Shown: in pieces, positions 27,975 through 37,592 of the stretch
Layout: each line of letters opens with the position of its first letter
Position numbering within the stretch: position 1 is the first letter of the stretch
From: Candidatus Bodocaedibacter vickermanii
GTDB taxonomy: Bacteria; Pseudomonadota; Alphaproteobacteria; UBA6184
Reading direction: 5' to 3'
NCBI RefSeq assembly: GCF_014896945.1
Contig: NZ_CP054719.1
Location: 1,225,153 to 1,289,152, forward strand
Length of the DNA stretch: 64,000 nucleotides
Made by a program: the position numbers and the translations under genes
Notes under the pieces: model-generated
Database searches by the model: none
Seen by the model: the letters and a program-made list of their open reading frames with translations, nothing else
What the model was told of the DNA's origin: nothing

Positions 27975-28308
27975 ACATAAAACAATTGCGCGCCGCCCAC
28001 CGTTCCACTCTTTCTTCTAATGGATGCCATGGTGCGTTGTTAGTAGAAATGATGCGATGCATCAAAAGAGGACTCTCAGACGCGCCAGAGTATCTCAGAG
28101 ATATTAAACGGCATTGGATTGCGGGGCAGCAAATGTGATATTGGCGCATAATCACCCGGGTGGAGATCCTAAACCATCGTTCGAAGATTTGCAATTGACG
28201 CATAAAATCGTAGAGTTAGGTCGGCAATTGGATATTACGGTGGTCGATCACATTATCGTTGGGCATTCTGCCGTCGTGTCATTGAGGGCGTTGGGACATA
28301 TTAAGTAG
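27975..28308 (+). pseudogene. Decayed 3' copy of radC
   Basis: From about 27975 the DNA follows the second half of radC (17.72-18.06 kb) with frameshifts, for example a 4-nt loss before KTALDCGAA; from about 28114 it is in frame to the stop. The last 53 residues differ from intact RadC at only two positions (I/T and N/A), while many third-codon bases differ, so the copy diverged under selection before it broke. It lies in the same direction as radC, on the far side of the chemotaxis operon. Confidence 0.85.
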
Positions 28309-28332
28309 AGAAGGCGTTTCCAACTTACAAAA

Positions 28333-29178
28333 TTAATTACGACAGCATTTTTTATATTTCTTTCCAGATCCACAAGGACATTTGCTGTTTCGTGGGGTTT
28401 TGTGGTTCTTCTGTTCTAAAAACGACTGATTTGTCTTAATAGACTCAATGAACATGCATCCGCCTATGGAGTGTTGATTGTGAAAGGTTTTCTTAAAATC
28501 AGGAGTAAAGTCACTTTTGCCTTGGATCATGTGATTCTTGTTTTGACGTCCAAGCGTATGAGCCAAAAGATCAGCAACTTCCAGTCCTGGTTCGTTTAAG
28601 GTTTTGGTTAGAAAAAAACAATCAATTGGCATGGAAAAGTTGTATTTTTTATCAATGTGCCTTCGAATTCTATGTGGGTTAAATTCTGCTTCTACTAAAG
28701 TGTTGAGTCTTTTTGAAGATTCAAAAATAAAACAGATGCGGCTGATTCGTTTAAATTTTTCAATCAAATTTGGAATTGTCTGTAAAATAAATGTTTCCGA
28801 TATCGTTTCGTGAACAGAATACTTTTCATCGATATCTGTTTTATTCGTGCAAATTGCTCCAAATCTAACAAAGGGTTTATCTACAAATTTATTAACAGCA
28901 TTTATTCGAGGCTCAGTGAAATTGATATCAGCTGTATGCCAAGGTACATTCATACCACCAAAGAATTCTTTTTTCATATCCAACCAGGGATTTCTAAGGG
29001 ATTTATTATAGTGGCGCGATAAAATAGCACAACCCGCCCTGCCAAATGAAGGGTTTTTAGGGTCTTTTAAATCTTCACATCCCGTTTCATCAATAAAAAC
29101 AAGCAATGCACTATCATCTAAGGTGATTGATTCGCCAGAAGACGTGCTTAGCGTTATTTTATAATTTGCTAGTGTCAA
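28333..29178 (-). CDS. DUF3800 protein with C-terminal SEC-C zinc motif
   Basis: Residues about 20-240 show the DUF3800 pattern: an early acidic strand LLVFIDETG, a middle strand ICFIFESS, and a late acidic motif EPGLEVADLLAHTLG, which together suggest a ribonuclease-H-like metal site. The tail PRNSKCPCGSGKKYKKCC is a SEC-C zinc-binding motif. DUF3800 proteins are frequent in mobile and defence-associated DNA; the function is unproven. The start is TTG with a poor ribosome site, 14 nt after the trhO stop, so read-through from trhO is likely. Confidence 0.8.
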   Translation of the reverse strand: MTLANYKITLSTSSGESITLDDSALLVFIDETGCEDLKDPKNPSFGRAGCAILSRHYNKSLRNPWLDMKKEFFGGMNVPWHTADINFTEPRINAVNKFVDKPFVRFGAICTNKTDIDEKYSVHETISETFILQTIPNLIEKFKRISRICFIFESSKRLNTLVEAEFNPHRIRRHIDKKYNFSMPIDCFFLTKTLNEPGLEVADLLAHTLGRQNKNHMIQGKSDFTPDFKKTFHNQHSIGGCMFIESIKTNQSFLEQKNHKTPRNSKCPCGSGKKYKKCCRN

Positions 29179-29192
29179 TCTAGAATCTTTTA

Positions 29193-30104
29193 TTATCTAC
29201 CCAAATGTTTAATGCCTTTTTGTTTTGCAATCTCAACTTGGCGATGGCGGGTTTCCGCGATTCGATGTTGTTCTGCGGATCGTTTGTCATAGCATCGGTG
29301 GCAATGAACCCCAACCTTATAGTGTGGGTGTTGCTTTTGTTCTGCGGACACGGGGTACCTGCAGCCATAGCACTGGTCGTAATTGCCTTCTTTAACGCCA
29401 TGGGTTACAGAGACGCGGTTGTCGAAAACGAAGCATTCGCCATCCCACAAGCTTTCTTCTTGGGGGATCTCTTCAAGATATTTCAAGATACCACCTTTTA
29501 AGTGATAAACCTCATCATATCCCATATCATTCAATAATGCTGTTGCGCGTTCGCAACGAATACCACCCGTGCAAAACGTTACAACACGTTTATGTTTTTC
29601 GGGGCTCCAGTTTTCTTCCATATATTTTGGAAAATCTCTAAAGACTTCTGTGTTGGGGTTGATTGCGCCTTTGAATGTGCCAATTTCATATTCATAATCA
29701 TTGCGAGTATCGATCACTACAACGTCATCTTGCTTTAATAAATCATTCCATTCTTTGGGTGTTACGTAGGTTCCAACGGATTTGCGTGGCGTAACGCCGG
29801 GCACACCCATGGTTACAATTTCGGTTTTTAGCTTTACCTTCATCCGCAAGAATGGAGGTTTTGATGCGAATGATTCTTTGTGTTCAATGTCTGTAAATGA
29901 GGGGTGGGATCGAATAAATTTTAATGCTGCGTCGATGCCTTCGCGGGATCCTGCGATGGTGCCATTGATACCTTCTTCAGCAATCAGCAATGTTCCCATG
30001 ACGTTGTGCGCTTTACAAAAATCTAACAACTTCGGTTGAAATTCCTTATAATCAGGAAAATCAGCGAATTTGTATAGTGCAGCAACGACATATGGTAAAT
30101 TCAT
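29193..30104 (-). CDS. trhO: tRNA uridine-34 hydroxylase, rhodanese-like
   Basis: TrhO (YceA family) makes 5-hydroxyuridine at the wobble position of some tRNAs using oxygen. The 303 residues have the N-terminal domain (FCKAHNVMGTLLIAEEGINGT), a rhodanese domain with active cysteine (TFCTGGIRCERA) and the family's Cys-rich end (YDQCYGCRYPVS, VHCHRCYDK). The start has GAGAG upstream. It diverges from xseA across about 80 bp. Confidence 0.94.
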   Translation of the reverse strand: MNLPYVVAALYKFADFPDYKEFQPKLLDFCKAHNVMGTLLIAEEGINGTIAGSREGIDAALKFIRSHPSFTDIEHKESFASKPPFLRMKVKLKTEIVTMGVPGVTPRKSVGTYVTPKEWNDLLKQDDVVVIDTRNDYEYEIGTFKGAINPNTEVFRDFPKYMEENWSPEKHKRVVTFCTGGIRCERATALLNDMGYDEVYHLKGGILKYLEEIPQEESLWDGECFVFDNRVSVTHGVKEGNYDQCYGCRYPVSAEQKQHPHYKVGVHCHRCYDKRSAEQHRIAETRHRQVEIAKQKGIKHLGR

Positions 30105-30186
30105 TTTATACTCTCATTAATAAAACAGTTGACATTTTCATTGCATTATAGAAGTTTATACAAAAAACGCAATCCAAAATCATAGC

Positions 30187-31524
30187 ATGGCACATCCATT
30201 AGAAGTACCTTTAGATAACTGCATGACAGTTAAAGAGTTGGCTCAGCAGATTAAAAAACGCTTAGAGTCAGGCTTTCAGTTCATCCGCCTTCGTGGTGAG
30301 GTGTCGGGCGTTACCTATCACAAATCGGGGCATGTGTATTTTTCATTGAAAGACAATGATGCTGTTATTGACTGTATTGCATGGAAAGGGTTGGCTCAAT
30401 CATTCAGCGTTCCATTAACAGATGGTTTAGAAATTATAGGACGGGGGTCTGTTACGACTTATATGGGGCGTTCAAAATACCAGTTTATTATGGACAGTTT
30501 TGAGCCTGCTGGGTTGGGGGCTTTATATACGTTACTAGAACAGCGTCGCCAAAAACTGCAAGCCGAGGGGGTGTTTGACGTTAGTCGAAAGCTTGCAATT
30601 CCAAGGTTACCCAAGCGAGTTGCATTGATTACATCGTCTGAAGGGGCGGTTATCCACGACATTGAGGCCAGGTTAAAAGAGCGTTATATCGAACACAATA
30701 TCTATTTGTGGCCAGTGACAGTGCAGGGGGAGAATACTCCACGTGACATCATCCAGGCAATTCAAGGGTTTCACAACTTTACACCGCGGCCGGATGTGCT
30801 GATCATTGCCAGAGGTGGAGGCAGCTTTGAAGATCTGTGGCACTTTAATGATGAAAACCTTGTAAGAGCTATTAGATCTACAGAGATTCCTATCATTACG
30901 GCCATTGGGCATGAGCCAGATACGCCGTTGATTGATTATGCCAGTGATAAAAGAGCGTCGACACCGACAAATGCAGCGGAAATAGTGGCTCCACGTAAAG
31001 ATGATGTTCGTCAATATCTGGATCGATTGGAAAATCGCATGGTGGCGGTGATTGATGGCGCAGTGCAATTTCAGCAGTCCCGATTGCAGCGTTCTCAGGG
31101 GGCGTTGAAATCAGCGGATATTTTCATGATGTCGCGGTTGCGGCAGGTTGATCAGATCCGATTGGATCAGTTCTTGGAACGATTCCATGTTACAAAACGC
31201 ATCCAGCTTTCTCGCCTGAGTGAGCGATGTGTGTCACCATTAGCATTGGTTAAAAACAAAGCATGGGCATTGACGCATATAGATTTGAAACTAAAGCAGG
31301 GGATAGATCAAGCGGTTGCAAGTAACCAGAATCTGCTGCTTGCGTTAGAGGCGCATCTAGAGGCGTCAAATTTTGTCAACATCCTAAAAAGAGGTTTTGC
31401 AATTTTGCAAGATCAAAACCATCATTTAATTGAATCTAGTACCTCATTGCAAACTCCTACTCATATATCTATTCGATTGCGAGATGGGGTTGTGCATGGG
31501 GTTTTTACTCCAAAAACCATATAA
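30187..31524 (+). CDS. xseA: Exodeoxyribonuclease VII large subunit
   Basis: XseA with XseB degrades single-stranded DNA into oligonucleotides. Seen are the N-terminal OB fold (FIRLRGEVSGVTYHKSGHVY), the catalytic core VALITSSEGAVIHDI and RGGGSFEDLWHFNDENLVRAI with HEPDTPLIDYASDKRASTPT, then a long coiled coil and a short C-terminal barrel segment (FAILQDQN). At 445 residues it is full length. No xseB is in the window. Confidence 0.95.
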   Translation: MAHPLEVPLDNCMTVKELAQQIKKRLESGFQFIRLRGEVSGVTYHKSGHVYFSLKDNDAVIDCIAWKGLAQSFSVPLTDGLEIIGRGSVTTYMGRSKYQFIMDSFEPAGLGALYTLLEQRRQKLQAEGVFDVSRKLAIPRLPKRVALITSSEGAVIHDIEARLKERYIEHNIYLWPVTVQGENTPRDIIQAIQGFHNFTPRPDVLIIARGGGSFEDLWHFNDENLVRAIRSTEIPIITAIGHEPDTPLIDYASDKRASTPTNAAEIVAPRKDDVRQYLDRLENRMVAVIDGAVQFQQSRLQRSQGALKSADIFMMSRLRQVDQIRLDQFLERFHVTKRIQLSRLSERCVSPLALVKNKAWALTHIDLKLKQGIDQAVASNQNLLLALEAHLEASNFVNILKRGFAILQDQNHHLIESSTSLQTPTHISIRLRDGVVHGVFTPKTI

Positions 31525-31634
31525 AAATATTATAAAAACGTTGCATGGGAGCAACTCGCATCACTTCAAACCCCCAGCATTCTCTGGGTATTTAAAAAGA
31601 CATAAAAAAATTAACATTTTGTTAAGTAATTTTG

Positions 31635-31663
31635 TTGACATCTGGGGTATTTCTCCTTATCTA
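31635..31663 (+). promoter_or_regulatory. Sigma-70-like promoter for the barrel gene
   Basis: TTGACA (31635-31640), 17-bp spacer, TATCTA (31658-31663), ending 34 nt before the start codon at 31698. It probably drives the first genes of the secreted-protein cluster. Confidence 0.6.
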
Positions 31664-31697
31664 TACGAGTGGGAATATCAACTAGAAAGTATTATCT

Positions 31698-32333
31698 ATG
31701 AAAAAGAAATTATTATTATTGGCAACTGCTGCGGTGTTCTTTTCCCCAGTTGCTGCTAAAGCTAACTCTAAATCAAGCATTTATGTTGGATTAACAGGAA
31801 CTCTTGAGCGCCTAGCAACTCAAGGTGATAAAACTGCAGTTTCTGACTACTTAAAAGATGAAAACTTTTTAAGTGCTGGTATTGAAGCTGGTTATGGTTA
31901 CAAAGTGTGGAGCAACCTGCAACTTGCTGGTTGGGTTCGTGGTTTGTACTCATTCGAGCACACATATGCTAATACTAAGAAAGTAGGAGACGTAGTTCGT
32001 AAGGATCCTTATGCAATCGTTGTTGAGCCACGTGTAACATTAGGATGGGAATTCCCAGTGAGTGGAAGCGTTTCAATCACTCCATTTATTGGTGCTGGAC
32101 TAGAAGTGAACTTTGCAAAAACCAAAAACAACGGCACTGAATATGAGACAAACTGGAAAGTTCCAGCAGTTGCAGGTGTGCGTGCAAACTTTGGTTCTGT
32201 GTATGTAGCTTTCAACGGTCGTTTTGATTTAACACCATCAGATGTTTCTGATGCTGAAGTTGCTGTAGCTAAAACTGATGCTGACAAAGTAAGATCTTGG
32301 GGTCTTGAAGCATCAGTCGGCGCAGAATTCTAA
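31698..32333 (+). CDS. Outer-membrane beta-barrel protein, opacity/OmpA-barrel type
   Basis: The 211-residue product has a signal peptide (to about VAAKA, residue 22) and a small eight-strand barrel pattern: SIYVGLTGTLERL, LQLAGWVRGLYSFEHTY, AIVVEPRVTLGWEF, ITPFIGAGLEVNF, VAGVRANFGSVYVAFNGRFDL, ending in the outer-membrane signature GLEASVGAEF with terminal phenylalanine. Such barrels act as porins or adhesins. It heads a one-strand run of secreted-protein genes, with the next gene starting 20 nt later. Confidence 0.8.
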   Translation: MKKKLLLLATAAVFFSPVAAKANSKSSIYVGLTGTLERLATQGDKTAVSDYLKDENFLSAGIEAGYGYKVWSNLQLAGWVRGLYSFEHTYANTKKVGDVVRKDPYAIVVEPRVTLGWEFPVSGSVSITPFIGAGLEVNFAKTKNNGTEYETNWKVPAVAGVRANFGSVYVAFNGRFDLTPSDVSDAEVAVAKTDADKVRSWGLEASVGAEF

Positions 32334-32353
32334 TTTTATAGGGGATAAAACAT

Positions 32354-35300
32354 ATGAAACGTAATTTATTGATTGGTACAAGTTTAGTTGCTGCTTTTTC
32401 AGCAACTTCATTGGATGCGCGTTCTTTTTCAGTAATGACTGAGGAGTCTCGCAAGGAAAATACTGCGCTTTCTTCAGCAATCCACATGGTTACCGAAGGG
32501 CACAAAAGAGCAACAAGTAAGACACCTTTAAAAGCTGGTGCTACTGATGCATTTGCCGAGGTATATCAAGCAGTGGTAGCAAAAGTTACTCCTGGCAAGG
32601 ATGGAAAAGTGTCGCTAGCAGATGTTACAGCTGCATTAGCAACAGACGTAGAATTGCGTAAGCTTGTTGACGCTTACCGTCCAGCTGTTGTAGAAGCTGT
32701 TGCTGATGAAAAGAAAAAAGCAGAAATAGTAGTTCCGGCTCCATTAGTGGTAGTAGAAACAGAAGCTACTGTTGAAACGTTGACACAAACGGTTGTGGAT
32801 ACAACAACTGCTCTTACAACTGCAATCAATGCAGAAGCCGCAGCACAAAAAGCTGTTGCAGACACTACTGCAGACGAAACTGCAGCACAAACAGTAAAAG
32901 CTGATGCTGACAAAGCATTAGAAACTGCAACTGCAACTGCAACTGAAGCTGAAACAAAGGCAACTGCTGCAAAAGAAGCTGCTGACAAAGCAACTGATGC
33001 TTTAACTGCTTTAACAACTGAAAAGAAAGTTAAAGAAGAAGCAATCGCAACTTCAGAAAAAGCAATGGCTGAAAAAGAAGCAACGGCTGCTGAAACAAAT
33101 GCTTTGAATGAATTAAAAGCTGAGCTTGCATTGATTGAAACAAAAATCGTTTCTGCAACCGCAGTAGAAACTAAAACAGCTGCTGAATTAGTTGCTGCTG
33201 ATACAGCAGTTGCTGATGCTAAAGCTGTTGTTGAAACTGCAACTAAAGCACAAGCTGACGCTGTAAAAGCATTGGATGCTGCTGTAAAAGCAAAAGCTGA
33301 TGCTGCGACGACATTGACAGCTAAGGCAACTGAAGTTGTAGATGCTACTACAAAATTAGCAACTGCGCAAACTGCACTATTAGCTGCAGCTGAAAAAGCT
33401 GCAACTGACGCTGCAACTAAAGCAACCGCTGCTACAGAAGCTGCTGGTACTGCTGAATTAAAGAAAACAGAATTAGCAACAGCTGCTGAAGATGCAAAAA
33501 CTAAAGTTATTGAATTAGGTAAAAGAGAAACATCTTTAAAAGCAGAATTAAAAGCTGCTAGAACTGCTGATGCTGCTGCTTCAACTGACGCTACAAAAGC
33601 TGCCGTGAAAGCAAAAGAAGCTGCAGTAATTGCAATTGCTACAGAACTTGCAGGGGCTAAAATTGCTGCAACACATGCTGCACAAATTGCACAAACTGCT
33701 TTACACGCCGCTGCAAAGGCAACTGCTGATGCTGCAACAGCAACTGAAGCAAAAACAAAAGCTGATGAAGCATTAACTGCTGCTAAAGATGCAGTAAAAG
33801 CTGCTGATGACGCGGTAAAGGCTGCTAAAGCTACTGTTGCGCAAACTGCTGAAAAAGCTAAAGCTGATGCGTTAGCTGCAAAGACAAAAGCTGATGTTAA
33901 AAAAGCAGATGCGGCAGAAGCTAAAGCTGCGGAAGAATTAGCTGCTCTTGAAGCTAAATTAACTTTAGACCCAACTAGCAAAGATTTGCAAGACGCTGTT
34001 GCTGCTAAAAAAGCTGAATTTGCTGGATTAACGGCTGCTACTACAAAGGCCAATGAAGCTGCTGCAACTGCTGCAAAAGCTGCTGACAAAGCTGCGTCTG
34101 ATCTTGCTGCAAAAGAAGCTGAATTAGCAACTGCTGCTTTAAGCGCTAAAGCATTGACAGACCAACTTACTGCTGCACAAACTGCTGCTGCTGAAGCTGC
34201 TGCCAGAGTTGCCGCTCTTGAAGATGCGGGCTCTAAATCTGCAATTGAAGTAAGCGGATTAACTGCAGACAAAATTGCATTAACTGCAACTGTAGACGGA
34301 TTCAACGCTGATCTGGTTGTTGACAGCCTTATCAAACGCACTGAAGGTGAATTGGAATCTGCACAAACTGCTGCTAGAGCTGCCGATAATACATTTGAAA
34401 CTTTGATGGCTGAAATTACAGTTCTTGTAAAAAAAGATGATGCTGCTGCTGCAACTGTAAGCTTAGCTGAAGCGTTGAAAGATGCTTCTATTGCGCAGAT
34501 ACGTAGCGATGTTGTGAGAATGAGAGATACTCAAACTGCAGCATCTGAAGGATATGCAAAAGCATTAGCCGCTGCAAACACGCTAACAGATGAAACTGCT
34601 AAAGCTGCTGCTATTGCTAAGCTAGGTGACGCACCTGCTGTTGATGCACGCTTAGAACAATTAATTGCTGCGATTGATGCATATGTTGCTGCAGACTTAG
34701 ACGTGAAAGCAGCACACTCTTTCTTGGACACAGCTTCTAGACTTCGCGACTTAATGCAACAAGCTACAGTTGAAGGTGCCGGTGAGGGTACACTTTCTGA
34801 AAAGTTGGCTGCGCGGTTTAATGCAAACGTTGTTGTGCACAAAGCTCATTTAGTAGCATTGTTGAACAGAACTGGACGTCCAGTTGGTGTTGTTGCCGAG
34901 GCTATTAGAGCGTTTGAGGAGTTGGCACGTGAAGTTCGCCAATTCAACGAATTAAAGACGTTGTTTGATATTGATGCGAAATTGAATGCTAAGGATGATG
35001 CTGTTACAGCTCAACTTAAACGTATCGTGGCTGAATTGCAAGCAACGGTAGACTCTTCAGTGACTGTTGATGCGGTAGCTAAAGTTGAGAAGTTAGTAGT
35101 GGCTATGCAACAAAGCTTGGCAACAGCATCTAGAGGCCTTGAAAGATTTGCAAGAGTAGAGGGCTCTAAAAGCTATGATGATGCTCCTCGTCGTGCAGCG
35201 CTTATTGTTGATGCCGCTGCACATCTTGAAACATTGCAACGTGCATTACGCGATGCTTCTGATGTAGCAACAGGCACTATCGAAGGCTTAATGAGTCAAC

Positions 35301-36655
35301 TTGCTCAAGCAAAAGAACTGAGTGACCAATTTGCTGAGCTTACGCAACGCGAAACTGCTGAAAAAGCTCGATTCGCTGGGTTAACTGATGCAGATAAAGC
35401 AGACAAAAGAGTTGAAAAAGAGCATAAAGATGAACTGTCTGACTTAGAAGCAAGAAAAGGCAGATTGGTTGATGATGCTGCTGATCTAGAAAGAAAAGAC
35501 GATGGACATGGTCGAGTTGAAAACTTGACAACTGATGCTGTTGCTCAGTTACAAAGAGCACTATTTGAATACACTGCATTCTTAGAAAAACTAGAAAATA
35601 CTTCTGATTTTGATTTGGTTGATGCTGATACAATTGATAGAGTGTTTAGTACAAAAACTGACGGGGCTGGATCTAGTAAAGCAGGTTTTGATGCGTTCAA
35701 AGCACGTGTTGGTCAAGCTGTTCCATTCGCTTCTAAGGATATAGATACTGTATCTCGTCAATTTGCCGCTTCTGTTGAAAGAAAAGAACGCGAACTTGCT
35801 ACTCAATCTAGAGTATTAGGTGAAAAATTAGATGCTGCTGTTCATGCGTTTGAAACAGAATACAGAGCTGTTGCAGCTGCTGCTCCTATTGCTCTTGATG
35901 CTTTCGAATTTTTGCAAAGAGAAGTTCTCGACCGTCAATCTGATATAGTCCGCTTAACAGCTCATAATGCAGAACTAGCTACTGCAAAAGCTCAAGCTGC
36001 TGATGCTGCAGATCAAGTAAGAATTCAAGGGCAAATCGATAGAAATGCACGTGAAATTGCAGAGTTTACAACGTGGTTCGCTGACAATGCTGCTAACATT
36101 GCCGCGGCAACAGCTGAAGCTGGAAAACTAGCGACATTGGATGCTGAAGTTACAGCATTGAGAGCACAGTCTACTGCCTTAAGAGCAGATTTTGCAAAAA
36201 CATCTGAAGAGCGGGCCGCAGACACTCGCGCATTGGAAGAGTTAACTCGCGCCGTGCGTCAAGCTCGTGCAGTAAAAGTTGAAGAAAATGGAGCGTTTGT
36301 AGCTGATCTTGAAGCTGCTGTTGCAACAATCTTGTCTCCAACTCCAGTTGCCGACGTTGTTAAGTTTGAAGAAGACGAAGAAGGTGCTGAAGAAGACGAA
36401 GAAGGCGCTGAAGAAGGTGAAGAAGGTTCTGAAGCTGGTTCTGAAGCTGATTCTGAAGAAGGTGCTGAAGAAGGTTCTGAAGCTGGTTCTGATGCTGCTG
36501 CAGGAACTCAAGTTCCAGGTAGCTTTGGTAGCGGTACTATGCCTCCACGAGCTGGCGGTACTCCTCCAGCAAGAGTTGGTTTTGATGCTCCTCCAGTAGC
36601 AGCTACTGCTGCTGATGAGATAAACGCTGAAAGTGCTGAACTAGATACACTATAA
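32354..36655 (+). CDS. Giant secreted Ala-rich coiled-coil protein
   Basis: The 1433-residue protein has a signal peptide (to about SLDA, residue 22), an Ala/Thr/Lys/Glu repeat region of about 600 residues with heptad-like spacing (KATAATEAAGTAELKK type), a less repetitive helical middle (about 700-1330), an acidic Glu/Gly/Ser tract (EEDEEGAEE type, about 1335-1385) and a Pro-rich end (GTPPARVGF). No cysteine or enzyme motif was noticed. I recognise no family. The likely form is a long fibrous rod at the surface or outside the cell. The Ala/Thr codons create long antisense frames that are not genes. It is probably co-transcribed with the barrel gene 20 nt upstream. Confidence 0.85.
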   Translation: MKRNLLIGTSLVAAFSATSLDARSFSVMTEESRKENTALSSAIHMVTEGHKRATSKTPLKAGATDAFAEVYQAVVAKVTPGKDGKVSLADVTAALATDVELRKLVDAYRPAVVEAVADEKKKAEIVVPAPLVVVETEATVETLTQTVVDTTTALTTAINAEAAAQKAVADTTADETAAQTVKADADKALETATATATEAETKATAAKEAADKATDALTALTTEKKVKEEAIATSEKAMAEKEATAAETNALNELKAELALIETKIVSATAVETKTAAELVAADTAVADAKAVVETATKAQADAVKALDAAVKAKADAATTLTAKATEVVDATTKLATAQTALLAAAEKAATDAATKATAATEAAGTAELKKTELATAAEDAKTKVIELGKRETSLKAELKAARTADAAASTDATKAAVKAKEAAVIAIATELAGAKIAATHAAQIAQTALHAAAKATADAATATEAKTKADEALTAAKDAVKAADDAVKAAKATVAQTAEKAKADALAAKTKADVKKADAAEAKAAEELAALEAKLTLDPTSKDLQDAVAAKKAEFAGLTAATTKANEAAATAAKAADKAASDLAAKEAELATAALSAKALTDQLTAAQTAAAEAAARVAALEDAGSKSAIEVSGLTADKIALTATVDGFNADLVVDSLIKRTEGELESAQTAARAADNTFETLMAEITVLVKKDDAAAATVSLAEALKDASIAQIRSDVVRMRDTQTAASEGYAKALAAANTLTDETAKAAAIAKLGDAPAVDARLEQLIAAIDAYVAADLDVKAAHSFLDTASRLRDLMQQATVEGAGEGTLSEKLAARFNANVVVHKAHLVALLNRTGRPVGVVAEAIRAFEELAREVRQFNELKTLFDIDAKLNAKDDAVTAQLKRIVAELQATVDSSVTVDAVAKVEKLVVAMQQSLATASRGLERFARVEGSKSYDDAPRRAALIVDAAAHLETLQRALRDASDVATGTIEGLMSQLAQAKELSDQFAELTQRETAEKARFAGLTDADKADKRVEKEHKDELSDLEARKGRLVDDAADLERKDDGHGRVENLTTDAVAQLQRALFEYTAFLEKLENTSDFDLVDADTIDRVFSTKTDGAGSSKAGFDAFKARVGQAVPFASKDIDTVSRQFAASVERKERELATQSRVLGEKLDAAVHAFETEYRAVAAAAPIALDAFEFLQREVLDRQSDIVRLTAHNAELATAKAQAADAADQVRIQGQIDRNAREIAEFTTWFADNAANIAAATAEAGKLATLDAEVTALRAQSTALRADFAKTSEERAADTRALEELTRAVRQARAVKVEENGAFVADLEAAVATILSPTPVADVVKFEEDEEGAEEDEEGAEEGEEGSEAGSEADSEEGAEEGSEAGSDAAAGTQVPGSFGSGTMPPRAGGTPPARVGFDAPPVAATAADEINAESAELDTL

Positions 36656-36757
36656 TCGATCGCTGAGAAGTAGAAGCGGTTAGCTTTATTTCCAACTATC
36701 CCCTGCAATGTGTGGGGGATAGTTATTAATACACGAAAGTAATTAGGAGATTTACTT

Positions 36758-37507
36758 ATGAAATTATTAAAGACGATATTATTATCGACATCATTATTAA
36801 TGAGCGTACCCTTTGCGTCAGGCGAAACGGTAACAGCAGCTGATGCTGCGTCACCAGCAAGACTGGATGAAGTGGTAAAGACAGTAAGAGCATTTGAAAC
36901 ATACAAAGGAAAGAACGTCGAAGCCGTATTAAGACTTTTAACACGAGATGCGGGGTTTTCGTTAGAAACGTTAGGTTTAACAGCAGATAGTAAATACGTA
37001 GATGTTCTGAAAAAATTAAGTACTGTTTTGAAAGACTTCAAGACACAATTAGTAGATGGACAAACACGTCAAGAAGAAACAGCTGGTATATTGGCTACAG
37101 CAACTGCAGCAAATACAACATTAACTGCTGAAAAAGCAGCAGCAGAAGCAGCATTAGCAACAGCAAATGCAAAATTAGAAGCTCTTACAGCAGAAAAAGG
37201 TGTTGTAGATGGACATCTAGCCGCAGCATCAGCTAAAGTGACAGATTTGGATGCAGCATTAGCCGCAGCAATAGCAACCGCAAAAACAACTGACACACAT
37301 AATGCTGAAGAGATCGCAGAGCTTAGATCTAAATTAGCAGCAGTAACCACAGCGCGTGATGAGTTATCTGCCCGAGTAAAGGTGTTAAATACAGCAAAAG
37401 GTCAAGCTGAAGAAGCTCTTGAAGCTTTGAGAGTGAGACAAACAGCTGTGACTCAAGCGTTCATTGATCAAGTGCGAGAGGAAGGTGACGCTTTAGCGGC
37501 TGTATAA
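36758..37507 (+). CDS. Secreted coiled-coil protein, paralogue A
   Basis: The 249 residues start with a signal peptide (KTILLSTSLLMSVPFASG), then a short conserved domain (ARLDEVVKTVRAFETYKGKN, EAVLRLLTRDAGFSLETLGL, YVDVLKKLSTVLKDF) and an Ala-rich coiled coil. Residues 1-170 are nearly identical to the next gene, including the DNA leader from about 36718, so the two arose by tandem duplication. The C-terminal 60 residues differ between copies. The function is unknown. The ribosome site TTAGGAG is strong. Confidence 0.85.
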   Translation: MKLLKTILLSTSLLMSVPFASGETVTAADAASPARLDEVVKTVRAFETYKGKNVEAVLRLLTRDAGFSLETLGLTADSKYVDVLKKLSTVLKDFKTQLVDGQTRQEETAGILATATAANTTLTAEKAAAEAALATANAKLEALTAEKGVVDGHLAAASAKVTDLDAALAAAIATAKTTDTHNAEEIAELRSKLAAVTTARDELSARVKVLNTAKGQAEEALEALRVRQTAVTQAFIDQVREEGDALAAV

Positions 37508-37592
37508 GGTCGAATAGAGTTAACTTAGATTGGACTATTCTTTATTTCAATAGAGATAGCTATTAATACACGACAGTAATTAGGAGACTATT

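Noticed and set aside
32674..34341. 555-residue open frame on the minus strand
   Set aside because: It lies wholly inside the Ala/Thr-rich 1433-residue gene; its Ala/Ser/Val text is the complement of GCT/GCA/ACT codons and has no ribosome site or family features. Similar antisense frames at 37069-37350, 37901-38500 and 40216-40572 are rejected for the same reason.
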